This document shows, in pieces, positions 36,102 through 45,375 of a DNA stretch of 64,000 nt. The notes under the pieces were generated by a model. The model saw nothing but the letters and a program-made list of their open reading frames with translations. It did no database searches and had not been told where the DNA came from. The stretch's first letter is position 1. Every line of letters begins with the position of its first letter. Origin of the DNA: Kangiella sp. HZ709 (GTDB lineage Bacteria > Pseudomonadota > Gammaproteobacteria > Enterobacterales > Kangiellaceae). A program made the translations under genes and the position numbers. The DNA lies in contig NZ_WKJC01000001.1 of the NCBI RefSeq assembly GCF_009674675.1, positions 62,001 through 126,000 of the forward strand, in the 5' to 3' direction.

Positions 36102-36382
36102 CTGATGACAAAGGCTGGCATCTCTACATTTTACGTTGTCGTGAAGGGCAGCTTTATACGGGCATCACTTTGGATTTAGAAAGGCGTTTTGAAGAGCATC
36201 AATCTAATGGGCCAAAATGCGCTAAGTATCTTAGGGGGAAACAGCCTTTAACTATGATTTATCACCATGCCTTTGCCGATAAATCTTTGGCCTTAAAAGC
36301 AGAGATGAAAGTCAAAAAGTTAACCGCCGAGCAAAAAAAATTATTGGCTTGTGGTCATTTAGTTATTAACGAAATCACTTGA
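36098..36382 (+). CDS. GIY-YIG nuclease-fold protein (YhbQ/UPF0213-like)
   Basis: 94 residues. The family signature is present as YILRCREGQLYTGIT (variant YIL/YTGIT pair of GIY-YIG), followed by ERRFEEHQ and the KKLTAEQKKLL tail. Members are small endonuclease-like domains of uncertain biological role, close to UvrC N-termini and to YhbQ. It begins inside the stop codon of the NlpC/P60 gene (ATGA overlap), which suggests a shared transcript. Confidence 0.92.
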   Translation: MTDDKGWHLYILRCREGQLYTGITLDLERRFEEHQSNGPKCAKYLRGKQPLTMIYHHAFADKSLALKAEMKVKKLTAEQKKLLACGHLVINEIT

Positions 36383-36392
36383 TTTATATTTC

Positions 36393-37097
36393 ATGATTAA
36401 AGCACCGTTTTCTGAATCGTCAGATATCAACTTTTTTATTACTCGATCTAAACGTAAAACGGTCGCGATCCATATTGATAATAACTCGGTAGAAATACGA
36501 GCACCACACAGAACTCCAATGGCTTTTATTAATGATTTTGTAGCAGAAAAACGCCAATGGATATTGAATAAACTGGTTGAGCAAGAAGAGAAGCAGGCTG
36601 AGGTAATAAAGATTCAAGATGGAGCAATAATTCCTTTTATGGGTTATGAAATAACTCTGGAATTGCAAAGTGCTAAGCGTAATGGCTCTAAGTTGACTGG
36701 TTCTAATCTATTGTTAAAACTGTCCGAACAAAGCCAAGAAAATACCCTTAAAGTTATGGACCGGTGGCTTATTAAACAAGCCAATGTAGAAATACCTGAA
36801 TTAGTTGAGCTATTTGCTAAAGAGATGCAACTTTGGGATAAGGTCTCAGCGATTAAGTTTCGTAAAACTAAGACTAAGTGGGGACACTGTACTGCGACAG
36901 GTGTTTTACAGTTTAATCCACTAATTTTATTGGCACCGGAATTTGTTATGAACTATCTGATAGTGCATGAACTGTGTCATCTAGTGCATCAAAATCACTC
37001 AAGTTCCTTCTGGCATCTAGTGTTGCATTACGATAAGCATTATCAAGAAGCTGAGAAATGGCTTAAACACAATGGCCATAAACTTTGGTATTACTAA
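36393..37097 (+). CDS. YgjP-like zinc metallopeptidase-domain protein
   Basis: 234 residues of the YgjP/DUF45 (SprT-like) family. The zinc motif is HELCH in VHELCHLVHQNHSSSFW (HExxH), and the following HxxxxFW histidine is the third ligand. The N-terminal half carries the conserved WGHCTATGVLQFNPLILLAP motif before it. Function is unknown; YgjP and related Wss1/SprT-like proteins process proteins or DNA-protein adducts. Third in a probable operon with the NlpC/P60 and GIY-YIG genes. Start is the first ATG, with a weak ribosome-binding site. Confidence 0.9.
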   Translation: MIKAPFSESSDINFFITRSKRKTVAIHIDNNSVEIRAPHRTPMAFINDFVAEKRQWILNKLVEQEEKQAEVIKIQDGAIIPFMGYEITLELQSAKRNGSKLTGSNLLLKLSEQSQENTLKVMDRWLIKQANVEIPELVELFAKEMQLWDKVSAIKFRKTKTKWGHCTATGVLQFNPLILLAPEFVMNYLIVHELCHLVHQNHSSSFWHLVLHYDKHYQEAEKWLKHNGHKLWYY

Positions 37098-37209
37098 GTT
37101 TGTCTATGCTTATTATTGATCCTGCCAAAACCTATTCCGAACCTTGTAACAAACAGCTTAGTTAAGAGACTAAATGACATATTCATTTAAACTGATATGT
37201 CCAATAACT

Positions 37210-37728
37210 ATGAAATATTTACTCGCTCTGATCCTATTGATTTTCACTGCAACTGCTAGCGCTAAAGAGGCTGCTAAAAAAGCAGTGGAAGCTGAGGATA
37301 AATATCCTGGAATTGAATGGACTCTAAAAAACTTCAAAGGGCAAAATATTTCGATTAAAGACTATAAGGGAAAGCCGGTATTGCTGGTCTTTTGGGCCAC
37401 CTGGTGTCCTTATTGCAAAAAGTTATTTCCAGGCGTTAATAGAGTGTATGAAAAATATAAAGACCAAGGCTTTACTGTTATAGCAATGAATGTCCGCGAA
37501 GACGGGGACCCTGCGGCCTATATGAAAGAAAGAGGCTATCAATTTGAGGTAGCGCTTGATGCAGATGAGATCGGGCAAGAATATGGCATTCGCGGAACTC
37601 CCACCTTAGCTTTTATTAGCACAGAGGGTGAGGTTTTAGGCCTTGGTAACTTCTCTAACCCAGATCATCCGGCATTAGAATATTTCGCTAAGGAACAACT
37701 GGGTTTATTAGACGACTCTGCTGAGTAA
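37210..37728 (+). CDS. TlpA-like periplasmic thioredoxin-fold protein
   Basis: I start at ATG 37210 (172 residues), which exposes a signal peptide (MKYLLALILLIFTATASA), rather than the TTG/ATG 36 bases earlier. The mature domain is AhpC/TSA-Redoxin type with the catalytic motif WCPYC in VFWATWCPYCKKLFPGV and the cis-proline loop GIRGTPTLAFIS. It fits the TlpA disulfide-reductase family, which keeps periplasmic or membrane partners reduced. The client is not evident. Confidence 0.9.
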   Translation: MKYLLALILLIFTATASAKEAAKKAVEAEDKYPGIEWTLKNFKGQNISIKDYKGKPVLLVFWATWCPYCKKLFPGVNRVYEKYKDQGFTVIAMNVREDGDPAAYMKERGYQFEVALDADEIGQEYGIRGTPTLAFISTEGEVLGLGNFSNPDHPALEYFAKEQLGLLDDSAE

Positions 37729-37756
37729 AACTTAGCTTTAGCTTTAAACCGATGAT

Positions 37757-37799
37757 GAGTCATCTTGAGTGTTTAAATAATGGTGCTCAAGATTGACTC
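37757..37799. promoter_or_regulatory. Long imperfect hairpin between tlpA-like gene and trhO
   Basis: GAGTCATCTTGAG pairs with CTCAAGATTGACTC across a 16-base loop, 13 pairs with a single bulged T. It is not followed by a T-run, so it does not look like a simple terminator. It could be an operator or an RNA element in the trhO leader. Confidence 0.55.
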
Positions 37800-37879
37800 C
37801 TAATAGTTAATTTCCTACAATTCGCTCGAATTTTAATCGAATAAGCACTGGTTTTACGTTCCAGTAGGCGAGGAAGTTA

Positions 37880-38929
37880 ATGACTATTTCTAAATCTGTT
37901 GCCGCAGATGACTCTGTTGTACCTAATCAAAAATCCAATAATACCCAATCAAATCAAGTGGTTGTCTCTGCTTTATATAAATTTGTTACCCTAGAGAATT
38001 TTGAAGCTATCCGCCAGCCGTTACTGGATGTCATGCTTGCGAATGAGGTTAAAGGTACTCTATTGCTCGCGCAAGAAGGCATTAATGGTACAGTAGCCGG
38101 TAGTCGCAAAGCTATCAATACGATTTTAAATTGGCTAAAGCAAGATGAGCGCTTAGCCGATCTAGTGCATAAAGAATCTTATGATGAAACTATGCCGTTT
38201 TACCGCACTAAGGTAAAACTCAAAAAAGAAATCGTTACTATGGGAGTTGAAGGAATCGATCCTAAAGAAGTGGTTGGCACCTACGTTAAACCCAAAGAGT
38301 GGAATGCTTTAATATCCGATCCAGATGTGGTTCTGGTTGATACTCGTAACGACTATGAAGTAGCGATTGGAACCTTTAAGAATGCGCTCGATCCTGAAAC
38401 TGAAACCTTTCGTGAATTTCCAGAGTATGTAGAAAAGAATTTAGACAAAGCTCAACATAAAAAAGTCGCTATGTTTTGTACTGGCGGTATTCGTTGTGAA
38501 AAATCTACCGCTTACCTAAAAGAGCAGGGCTTTGAAGAAGTTTATCATCTAGAAGGCGGAATCTTAAAATATTTAGAGGAAGTACCAAAAGAAGAATCCT
38601 TGTGGGAAGGTGAGTGCTTTGTTTTTGATAACCGAGTTGCGGTTAATCATGATTTAGAAAAAGGCCAATATGATCAGTGCCATGCTTGCCGAATGCCAAT
38701 TCTCGAAGAAGACAAACAACACGAGAAATACGCCAAAGGGGTGAGTTGTCATCATTGCTACGACAAACAAACCCCAGAGCAGCGTCAACGTTATTCTGAG
38801 CGCGAACGCCAAATGCAACTGGCAAAGCAGCGTGGCGAAGAGCACCTAGGCTCAGAGGTTAAAACGGCGATAGCCTCGAGAAAGCAAAAGAAGCAAGAAA
38901 CTAAAGAGCAACAGCGTGGTGGAAAGTAA
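37880..38929 (+). CDS. trhO: tRNA uridine(34) hydroxylase TrhO
   Basis: 349 residues of the TrhO (YceA, UPF0176) family that hydroxylates uridine 34 of certain tRNAs as the first step to 5-carboxymethoxyuridine. An N-terminal region with [20 protein letters not shown] precedes a rhodanese domain with the catalytic cysteine in [13 protein letters not shown]. The C-terminal Cys pairs (CHACRMPI and CHHCYDKQ) form the family's zinc-binding region. AGGA ribosome-binding site precedes the ATG at 37880. Confidence 0.95.
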   Translation: MTISKSVAADDSVVPNQKSNNTQSNQVVVSALYKFVTLENFEAIRQPLLDVMLANEVKGTLLLAQEGINGTVAGSRKAINTILNWLKQDERLADLVHKESYDETMPFYRTKVKLKKEIVTMGVEGIDPKEVVGTYVKPKEWNALISDPDVVLVDTRNDYEVAIGTFKNALDPETETFREFPEYVEKNLDKAQHKKVAMFCTGGIRCEKSTAYLKEQGFEEVYHLEGGILKYLEEVPKEESLWEGECFVFDNRVAVNHDLEKGQYDQCHACRMPILEEDKQHEKYAKGVSCHHCYDKQTPEQRQRYSERERQMQLAKQRGEEHLGSEVKTAIASRKQKKQETKEQQRGGK

Positions 38930-38981
38930 CTTTGATCAATTTAACTACAAAATACCACTATTATTAAATAATGTATAAGTA

Positions 38982-39461
38982 ATGACTAGATATAAAAGTT
39001 TGCTTTTCACGCATTCAATTTATATTGCAGCAATAATCAGTTTTGCTGTTATAAATTTAATAGGTGAAGATCATTTATGGAAAGCTATTATTATTATTGG
39101 GATATACAACTTTATCCTTTCTATAATGTTAGTTTTGTATACTAAAGAGTTAGTTTTTTTTAGAGTAAACGTAGCCACCGTTACTATTTTTTTAGTATGG
39201 CTTTCTTTTTATTGGGCTCAAAATGACGGGTTTAGTAATTTTGGTTTAGGTCTTATGCTTTTAGCTATTGGTTTTTCTTTATTATATCTTGTATGGGGAA
39301 CATTTGACTTTGATGTACTCCTGGATAGGTTTTCACTGTCAACAGGCTACGAGTTTATGCTTTCAATTATTTGTAGAGTCACACTCTTATTTGGCTCCAT
39401 TTTAACGGGTTATGAATTAATTAAATCCATGTTTAATGGATTCGATGTCCTATCATTTTGA
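38982..39461 (+). CDS. Small multi-pass membrane protein, unknown family
   Basis: 159 residues with about five hydrophobic segments (near 9-28, 32-52, 58-75, 87-107, 125-150). The sequence is markedly richer in A/T than the neighbours. No motif is recognised and no homologue comes to mind. The frame is supported by continuous hydrophobicity and a terminator right after it. It lies between trhO and the convergent deaD gene. Confidence 0.6.
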   Translation: MTRYKSLLFTHSIYIAAIISFAVINLIGEDHLWKAIIIIGIYNFILSIMLVLYTKELVFFRVNVATVTIFLVWLSFYWAQNDGFSNFGLGLMLLAIGFSLLYLVWGTFDFDVLLDRFSLSTGYEFMLSIICRVTLLFGSILTGYELIKSMFNGFDVLSF

Positions 39462-39520
39462 TTTTAAAAAATGCAAGCGTAATAAATAAGTGAGTCAGAG
39501 TTACTTCCCTAATAATTTAC

Positions 39521-39548
39521 AAAAAAGCCTGCAATTGCAGGCTTTTTT
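39521..39548. terminator. Bidirectional intrinsic terminator
   Basis: AAAAAAGCCTGCAA pairs with TTGCAGGCTTTTTT, a nearly perfect 28-base palindrome. It sits between the small membrane protein and the convergent deaD gene and can end both. Confidence 0.93.
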
Positions 39549-39552
39549 ATGT

Positions 39553-41319
39553 TTACTTTTTAGCTTTACGCTTATGAGCGTTTGAACGTTTCCCTTTATG
39601 CCTGTTGGGCTTTCCTGCTGAAGCTTTAGATTCTGTATCCATATCGCCAATTCTCGACATACTCATAGCTCTGCCAGCAACACGAGCGCTTTTAAGGATG
39701 TTTAAAATCTCGTCCGGCATGTCGGCTGGTAAGTCAACGGTTGAGAACTCTTCGTATAATTCGATCTGGCCAATATATTGGCTTTCGATATCGGCTTCAT
39801 TCGCAATGGCGCCAACAATATTACCGACTTTAACATTGTGCTTGTGACCAGCGTCAAGGCGATAACGTTCCATCTTAATATCAGGATGTTCTTTAAGTGG
39901 CTGAGCTTTTGGTGAAAAGACTTTGTCTTTAGCTTTGCGACGAGGTCTATCGTCTAGGTCTTTATCCCACTCTTTGCTTTTAGTTTTCTTTTTAAGGTTT
40001 TCTTTTAATAAAAGCTCTTCTTCGCCCTGAACCATTTTTGCTAATGCCGCCGCTAATAGTTGTGGGTCATGTTCGTTTTGTTCTTGGAAACTCTTGATTA
40101 ATTGTAGGTAAAACTCTAAGTCGCCATTGGCAATCGTATCACTGATTTGATTTTTAAAGCGATTAACACGTTGCTCGTTAATATAGTTGATGGTTGGCAT
40201 TTCCATCTTTTCAATCGGCTGCTTTGTAGCTCTTTCGATCGCTTGCAGCATACGACGTTCGCGATGGGCTACGAATAAAATCGCATTACCCGTACGACCA
40301 GCACGACCGGTTCTGCCGATACGGTGAACATAGGATTCAGTATCGTAAGGAATATCGTAATTAATCACGTGACTAATTCGCTCTACGTCTAATCCACGAG
40401 CGGCGACGTCAGTAGCTAAAAGAATATCGATTTTACCGCTTTTTAATTTACCAACGATACGCTCACGGGCTGATTGTTGAATATCGCCATTAAGTGCTTC
40501 TGCGTTAAAGCCACGAGCATTTAGCTTGTCAGCAATTTCAATGGTTGCCATTTTGGTTCTAACGAAAATAATGACACCATCATAGGTTTCGCTTTCTAAA
40601 ATTCGCGTTAATGCATCCAGTTTATGCAGACCACTGACAGGCCAATAACGCTGGTGAATTGTAGTAGCGGTGGATGTCTTAGACTGAATTTTAATGTGTT
40701 CAGGATTATCTAAATGCTTTTCTGCTACCTTCTTGATTTCTTTTGGCATAGTCGCAGAGAAGAGGGCGATCTGACGGTCTTGTGGGGTATGTTCTAATAC
40801 CCACTCAACGTCATCAATAAAGCCCATGCGAAGCATTTCATCGGCTTCATCTAAAACTAAAGTCGTCAGGTTATCTAACTTTAACGTTTTACGACGGATA
40901 TGATCCATAACGCGACCAGGGGTACCGACGACCACTTGCGCACCGCGTTTTAGTTGACGCAACTGGATGTCATAACTTTGACCGCCATAAATGGGCAATA
41001 CATTAAAACCTGGTAAATGTTTAGCATAACTTTGACAAGCTTCGGCTACTTGAATCGCTAGCTCACGAGTAGGTGCTAATACCAATATTTGGGTGTGCTT
41101 TGATTTAACATCAACTTTAGATAACAGTGGCAGGGCAAATGCTGCGGTTTTACCAGTACCAGTTTGGGCTTGGCCAATAATGTCTTTGCCTGTTAGTAGG
41201 ACAGGAATACTGGCTTGTTGAATTGGCGAGGCCAGCTCGTAGCCAACGTCTTTTACGGCTTTTAGAATAGGCGCAGAAAGGCCTAAGTCATCAAACGATG
41301 CTTGTTCAGAAGTAGTCAT
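39553..41319 (-). CDS. deaD: ATP-dependent RNA helicase DeaD (CsdA)
   Basis: I start at ATG 41319 (588 residues), since AGGTGA lies upstream of it; GTG 41331 is a possible alternative. Motif order is complete: FDDLGLSAPI (Q motif), AQTGTGKTAA (I), PTRELA (Ia), DEADEML (II), SAT (III), TDVAARGLDVERI (V) and HRIGRTGRAG (VI). The C-terminal extension (about residues 380-588) carries the DeaD linker and a DbpA-like RNA-binding domain, then a basic tail with HKGKRSNAHKRKAKK. DeaD remodels RNA during ribosome assembly, especially in the cold. Convergent with the membrane protein at 38982. Confidence 0.96.
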   Translation of the reverse strand: MTTSEQASFDDLGLSAPILKAVKDVGYELASPIQQASIPVLLTGKDIIGQAQTGTGKTAAFALPLLSKVDVKSKHTQILVLAPTRELAIQVAEACQSYAKHLPGFNVLPIYGGQSYDIQLRQLKRGAQVVVGTPGRVMDHIRRKTLKLDNLTTLVLDEADEMLRMGFIDDVEWVLEHTPQDRQIALFSATMPKEIKKVAEKHLDNPEHIKIQSKTSTATTIHQRYWPVSGLHKLDALTRILESETYDGVIIFVRTKMATIEIADKLNARGFNAEALNGDIQQSARERIVGKLKSGKIDILLATDVAARGLDVERISHVINYDIPYDTESYVHRIGRTGRAGRTGNAILFVAHRERRMLQAIERATKQPIEKMEMPTINYINEQRVNRFKNQISDTIANGDLEFYLQLIKSFQEQNEHDPQLLAAALAKMVQGEEELLLKENLKKKTKSKEWDKDLDDRPRRKAKDKVFSPKAQPLKEHPDIKMERYRLDAGHKHNVKVGNIVGAIANEADIESQYIGQIELYEEFSTVDLPADMPDEILNILKSARVAGRAMSMSRIGDMDTESKASAGKPNRHKGKRSNAHKRKAKK

Positions 41320-41478
41320 ATTGTAGTTCACCTGTGGAGATCACTCTTTTCGAGTATCTCTATAAATTAAGCACTGGGTCACTAACACTTCTCACGACTA
41401 TCTTGGACCTGATGCTATCGAGCGGCGATTATACACGTCATTTCTGCATAAACCTATGCGATAAATGCCTTTAAAAGC

Positions 41479-41505
41479 AAAAAGACGACTAAAAGCCGCC
41501 TTTTT
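41479..41505 (-). terminator. Intrinsic terminator for aqpZ
   Basis: On the minus strand AAAAAGGCGGC pairs with GTCGTCTTTTT around TTTTA (with two G-U pairs), followed by a T-run. The plus strand pairs less well, so it is directional toward aqpZ's 3' side. Confidence 0.75.
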
Positions 41506-41523
41506 ACAACATTTATATAAATA

Positions 41524-42210
41524 TTACTCTTTACCGATGAACTTATATATAAATGCACCAATTGCAGCACCTACGATTGGAGCTAACCAGAATAGCCATA
41601 ATTGACTGATAGCCCAGTCACCAACATACAGCGCCACTCCTGTACTGCGAGCAGGGTTTACCGATGTGTTTGTGACTGGAATACTGATTAAATGAATCAG
41701 TGTTAAGCATAAACCAATAGCAATCGGTGCGAAGCCTGCAGGTGCACGTTTATCAGTGGCACCTAAGATAACAATCAAGAAAAAGGCTGTCATGACAACT
41801 TCGCAGATTAAAGCTGCCGTCATGCTATAACCACCAGGTGAGTGTTCGCCATAGCCATTCGAAGCAAATCCGGCTGCAGTACTAAAGCCATCCTGGCCTG
41901 AAGCGATCAGGTATAAGATTCCTCCAGCTGCAATGCCACCTAAAACTTGCACTACAATATAAGGCAATAATTCTTTAGTTTCGAAACGCCCACCTAGCCA
42001 CAAGCCTACAGAGACAGCAGGGTTTAAGTGACAACCAGAAATGTGGCCAATGGCATAGGCCATAGTTAAAACGGTTAAACCAAAGGCTAACGAAACGCCC
42101 AATAGACCAATACCAACGTCTGGAAATCCTGCCGCTAATACAGCACTACCACAGCCGCCTAAAACCAACCAAAATGTGCCAATAAATTCGGCAATTAATT
42201 TCTTTTGCAT
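41524..42210 (-). CDS. aqpZ: Aquaporin Z
   Basis: 228 residues of the MIP family with six membrane segments. The two NPA half-helices are [15 protein letters not shown] and [12 protein letters not shown]. The selectivity-filter residues fit a water-selective AqpZ: a phenylalanine in [13 protein letters not shown] (segment 1), a histidine-rich entry and the arginine in VNPARS. No RNA partner or regulator is evident. It is transcribed toward deaD's 5' end with a 193-base gap containing the aqpZ terminator. Confidence 0.96.
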   Translation of the reverse strand: MQKKLIAEFIGTFWLVLGGCGSAVLAAGFPDVGIGLLGVSLAFGLTVLTMAYAIGHISGCHLNPAVSVGLWLGGRFETKELLPYIVVQVLGGIAAGGILYLIASGQDGFSTAAGFASNGYGEHSPGGYSMTAALICEVVMTAFFLIVILGATDKRAPAGFAPIAIGLCLTLIHLISIPVTNTSVNPARSTGVALYVGDWAISQLWLFWLAPIVGAAIGAFIYKFIGKE

Positions 42211-42308
42211 ATGTTTCCCCCATACTTTTTTTGATAAGGTTACAGTAAATCTAATCTAACTTAGCAGTTTTCGTGCTAAGCAAATGTAAAACATTGTAGG
42301 TAATTGGA

Positions 42309-42491
42309 ATGTCAGGATTAAAGCGTTCAAAAGCAAATAAAATGATTGGTGGCGTATGCGGTGGCTTGGCAAAGCGCTTTGACATTGATCCAACCATGAT
42401 GAGGATTATTTATGTTATTGCATCCTTGTTAACAGCTACTGTAGGAGCTTTTTTGTATATTATTTTATGGTTAGTCATTCCTGAGGAGTGA
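42309..42491 (+). CDS. PspC-domain protein
   Basis: 60 residues matching the PspC domain, with KMIGGVCGGLAKRFDIDPTM followed by two membrane segments ending WLVIPEE. PspC proteins sense envelope stress in the phage-shock system or act alone. No psp genes are adjacent. It begins 98 bases after the aqpZ start on the opposite strand, so the two share a divergent promoter region. Confidence 0.93.
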   Translation: MSGLKRSKANKMIGGVCGGLAKRFDIDPTMMRIIYVIASLLTATVGAFLYIILWLVIPEE

Positions 42492-42500
42492 TAATAATTG

Positions 42501-42818
42501 ATGATTGCTAATACTCCCAAACCTCCATACTACTGTGTGGTTTTCACTTCTTTAGTTTCCAATAATATCAGTGGCTATGGTGAGATGGCGCAGCAAATGC
42601 TTGAGTTGGCAGCGATACAACCGGGTTACTTAGGAATTGAGTCCGCAAGAGAAAAAGTAGGGATTACTGTTTCCTATTGGAAAGACCTTGAGTCCATTAA
42701 AAACTGGAAAGCCAATTCAAAGCATTTAGTGGCGCAAAAGTACGGTAAAGAAAAATGGTATTCAGACTTTTCAGTTCGGATTGCTAAAGTTGAGCATGAT
42801 TATTCAAAAAATAACTAA
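42501..42818 (+). CDS. Antibiotic-biosynthesis-monooxygenase-domain protein
   Basis: I start at ATG 42501 (105 residues); the TTG three bases earlier is less likely. The pattern TSLVSNNISGYGEMAQQMLELA, then QPGYLGIESAREKVGITVSYW, then KNWKANSKHLVAQKYG, then WYSDFSVRIAKVE fits the ABM ferredoxin-fold family, whose members include small haem- or flavin-free monooxygenases and enzymes of unknown substrate. It follows the PspC gene by nine bases and probably shares its transcript. Confidence 0.93.
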   Translation: MIANTPKPPYYCVVFTSLVSNNISGYGEMAQQMLELAAIQPGYLGIESAREKVGITVSYWKDLESIKNWKANSKHLVAQKYGKEKWYSDFSVRIAKVEHDYSKNN

Positions 42819-42902
42819 TTAGCCTTCAGAGCTAAAATCACAATATCTTCACTGAAGCTTAGCTATAACCTTCGAATAAATAGTTAGCAAAAGGTTATAT
42901 CC

Positions 42903-43418
42903 ATGAAGAAACTTCTTTTTATTCCACTGGTGCTTTCGCTTGTTTCATGTAGTGTAGCTCCGACAGATTTACCTGTGGTACAAAACTTTCAATTGAATAA
43001 GTACTTAGGCACCTGGTACGAAATTGCGAGATTACCTAATCGCTTTGAAAAGGATTTACATAAGGTTACAGCAAATTATTCTCTAAAATCTGATGGTGGT
43101 GTGAAAGTCCTTAACAAAGGATTTAATATTTCATCGAAAGAGTGGGAAGAGGCTGAAGGTAAAGCCTATTTCACAAGCAATGAAAATGTGGCCGCGTTAA
43201 AAGTAAGCTTTTTTGGTCCTTTTTATGGTGGTTATAATGTTATTGAATTAGATGCAGATAATTATCAGTATGCTTTGGTTGCAGGTCCTAAAAGAGAATA
43301 CTTATGGATTTTAGCGCGTGATCCCAATATTGATAAATCAATAGTTAATGATTTAGTAAGCAAAGCTCAATCAAAAGGCTTTCCAACCAACAAGTTAGAG
43401 TTTATTAACCATAATTAA
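42903..43418 (+). CDS. blc: Blc-like outer-membrane lipocalin
   Basis: 171 residues with a lipoprotein signal (SLVSC) and the full bacterial lipocalin layout: FQLNKYLGTWYEIARLPNRF, KVTANYSLKSDGGVKVLNKG, LKVSFFGPFYGGYNVIELD and YLWILARDP near the C-terminus. This matches Blc, which is anchored in the outer membrane and binds lysophospholipids. AAGG ribosome-binding site precedes the ATG. It is followed by a bidirectional terminator. Confidence 0.95.
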   Translation: MKKLLFIPLVLSLVSCSVAPTDLPVVQNFQLNKYLGTWYEIARLPNRFEKDLHKVTANYSLKSDGGVKVLNKGFNISSKEWEEAEGKAYFTSNENVAALKVSFFGPFYGGYNVIELDADNYQYALVAGPKREYLWILARDPNIDKSIVNDLVSKAQSKGFPTNKLEFINHN

Positions 43419-43420
43419 TA

Positions 43421-43440
43421 AAGGCGCTTAAAAGCGCCTT
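43421..43440. terminator. Bidirectional intrinsic terminator after blc
   Basis: AAGGCGCTT pairs with AAGCGCCTT around AA, followed by T on both strands. It lies between blc and the convergent DoxX-like gene. Confidence 0.85.
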
Positions 43441-43471
43441 TTATAAATGATCATTAAAATTTGTGTCTGGT

Positions 43472-43915
43472 TTATGATTTTCCAGGTCTATTCAAGTAGG
43501 CAAGAACAGCGCTAGATACCCAAGCAATACAAGCCATAATAAATAAAACACCGCCATCAGTATTGCCAGCATCATCGATTGTCCGAACCACGCCTAGTGG
43601 TGTAAATAAGTGGAAAAATATTGCGCCACTCATAAGGCCTAGTCCTAATAAAGCACCATAAAAACGCGTTTTAGGAAGTAACAATAAAATTACTGCAACC
43701 AATTCTAAAGAACCAATGAGATAGCCGCCGTATTGGCCAAATAGTTCACCTATGCTTGATAGCCCTAGACCATTCATCCACTCACCAATGGTCATAAATA
43801 TAATTTTAGTTTCTGCGTGACCAGAAAACTTATATGGCAAAGATTGCAAAAAAATAAAAGCAACGATAGCAATTAAAACCCATGGTAAAAAGCGTGATAC
43901 TTTAGAATCTGACAT
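43472..43915 (-). CDS. DoxX-like four-pass membrane protein
   Basis: 147 residues with four membrane segments and the DoxX-family features LQSLPYKFSGHAETKIIF, GYLIGSLELVAVILLLLPKTR and GAIFFHL. DoxX proteins are inner-membrane quinone- or sulfur-linked oxidoreductase subunits in some bacteria, but many are of unknown role. No partner gene is adjacent. Confidence 0.82.
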   Translation of the reverse strand: MSDSKVSRFLPWVLIAIVAFIFLQSLPYKFSGHAETKIIFMTIGEWMNGLGLSSIGELFGQYGGYLIGSLELVAVILLLLPKTRFYGALLGLGLMSGAIFFHLFTPLGVVRTIDDAGNTDGGVLFIMACIAWVSSAVLAYLNRPGKS

Positions 43916-44027
43916 TGTATGAACCCCTTCAAATTAATAACAAAGCTTGCTTAAAAGATAGTATTAATGGATTAATGTTACAGCAAACATTATCATTTAT
44001 CTTAGAATATATTTTGGAGATTTAAAA

Positions 44028-44501
44028 ATGATTAATATCAATGAGCAAATTCCTAACGTAACACTTAAAGTCATGGGGCAAGATGGGCCGTTAGATATCG
44101 ATACACGAGATTTATTTAATAATAAAAAAGTAATCTTGTTTTCGGTGCCTGGTGCTTTTACACCAACCTGTTCGGCTGCTCACTTACCAGGCTTTGTAGT
44201 GAATGCAGATAAGTTTAAATCGAAGGGTATTGATGAAATAGTTTGTATGTCAGTCAATGATGTTTTTGTTATGGATGCCTGGGGTAAGTCTTCTAATGCT
44301 GAAGAAATCACCATGTTAGCGGATGGCAATGGCGAATTTGCTAAAGCTCTAGGTTTAGAAGTTGATGGTACAGCTTGGGGAATGGGTTTGCGCTCTAAAC
44401 GTTTTGCCATGATTGTTGATGATGGCGAAGTAAAACAGATAGCTGTTGATGACAAAGGTTTAGAAAAAAGCTCCGCAGAAGCCGTTTTAGCAATGCTATA
44501 A
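44028..44501 (+). CDS. Prx5-type peroxiredoxin
   Basis: 157 residues of the Prx5/AhpC-TSA family. The peroxidatic cysteine is in PGAFTPTCSAAHLPG, preceded by KVILFSVPG, with conserved MSVNDVFVMDAWG and GLRSKRFAMIVDDG. A single resolving or donor partner such as glutaredoxin is not fused. The role is hydroperoxide reduction in the cytoplasm. Strong GGAG ribosome-binding site at 44028. The gene diverges from the DoxX-like gene. Confidence 0.95.
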   Translation: MININEQIPNVTLKVMGQDGPLDIDTRDLFNNKKVILFSVPGAFTPTCSAAHLPGFVVNADKFKSKGIDEIVCMSVNDVFVMDAWGKSSNAEEITMLADGNGEFAKALGLEVDGTAWGMGLRSKRFAMIVDDGEVKQIAVDDKGLEKSSAEAVLAML

Positions 44502-44516
44502 GTGAGCTAGATGTAA

Positions 44517-44540
44517 AAAAGCCAGCATATGCTGGCTTTT
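44517..44540. terminator. Bidirectional intrinsic terminator
   Basis: AAAAGCCAGCA and TGCTGGCTTTT form a palindrome with TA at its centre and T-runs on both sides, between the peroxiredoxin gene and the convergent mlaC gene. Confidence 0.92.
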
Positions 44541-44561
44541 ATTTACTGAAATTTTAAACGT

Positions 44562-45197
44562 TTAGGTTTCATCAGTAATTTTGGTTGCTTCTGCAGCTCT
44601 AGCGTTTTCTTCTGCTAATTTCTGCAAAGTTGCCTCTATACCAATGGCTTTGATTTGATCGCGGTATTGGCTAGCATAGCTTTTTGCCATACTAACGCCT
44701 TCAATAATCACATCGGTAATTAACCATGAATCATCAGCTTGCACTTTCAATCGGTAATCGATCAAAATAGGTGAGTCATCAGTTTCAATGCTAGAGCGCA
44801 CATTAGCAGTTTTACCAGATTTAGAATAAGCAGTGTCAGAATAACTTATTTTTTGGCCACTATAGCTAGCTAATCCTTTGGCATAGCTGTTAAGCAATAA
44901 TCCAATAAATTCATTGGTAAAAGTCTTGCGTTGCACTTCAGTTGCTTCAGTCCAGTAGGTCTTACCTAAGATACGTTTTGTCATATACTCAGTATCAACT
45001 TCTGGAAGTAGGTGATCTTGAATAAGAGATTTGGCGTAGTCTGAATCAGCTTTAATTCGATCTTTATTGGCTAAAATCTCGCTAGACATTTTAGCGGTTA
45101 CTTGCTCCATACGAACTTTTGGATCTGCGGCAGTGGCAGAATAAGTAAATAGCACTGCTATTGCTACAGCAAGAAGTTGGATACTTAATTTTTTCAT
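44562..45197 (-). CDS. mlaC: MlaC-family lipid-binding periplasmic protein
   Basis: I start at ATG 45197 (211 residues) because GGGA lies upstream of it. A signal peptide (MKKLSIQLLAVAIAVLFTYS, cut after ATA-AD) leads to an MlaC/Ttg2D domain: SDYAKSLIQDHLLPEVDTEYMTK, YWTEATEVQRKTFTNEF, and WLITDVIIEGVSMAKSYASQYR. MlaC carries phospholipids between the outer-membrane MlaA and the inner-membrane MlaFEDB. No mlaABDEF genes are nearby, so it stands alone, as happens in some genomes, or is a paralogue. Confidence 0.95.
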   Translation of the reverse strand: MKKLSIQLLAVAIAVLFTYSATAADPKVRMEQVTAKMSSEILANKDRIKADSDYAKSLIQDHLLPEVDTEYMTKRILGKTYWTEATEVQRKTFTNEFIGLLLNSYAKGLASYSGQKISYSDTAYSKSGKTANVRSSIETDDSPILIDYRLKVQADDSWLITDVIIEGVSMAKSYASQYRDQIKAIGIEATLQKLAEENARAAEATKITDET

Positions 45198-45375
45198 TGT
45201 TTGTCCCACATGACATTATTAATTAAGGTGATTTTACCTTTGACGCTATTGTCTAACAACTAAACTTAACGGAAACTTAACAGCTATTACAAGTCAAATA
45301 TGCATTTAATTTATGAATGCAATAGTATCAGTTATATGATTAAATAATTTTGAATATATTACACTTTATTGTTAG

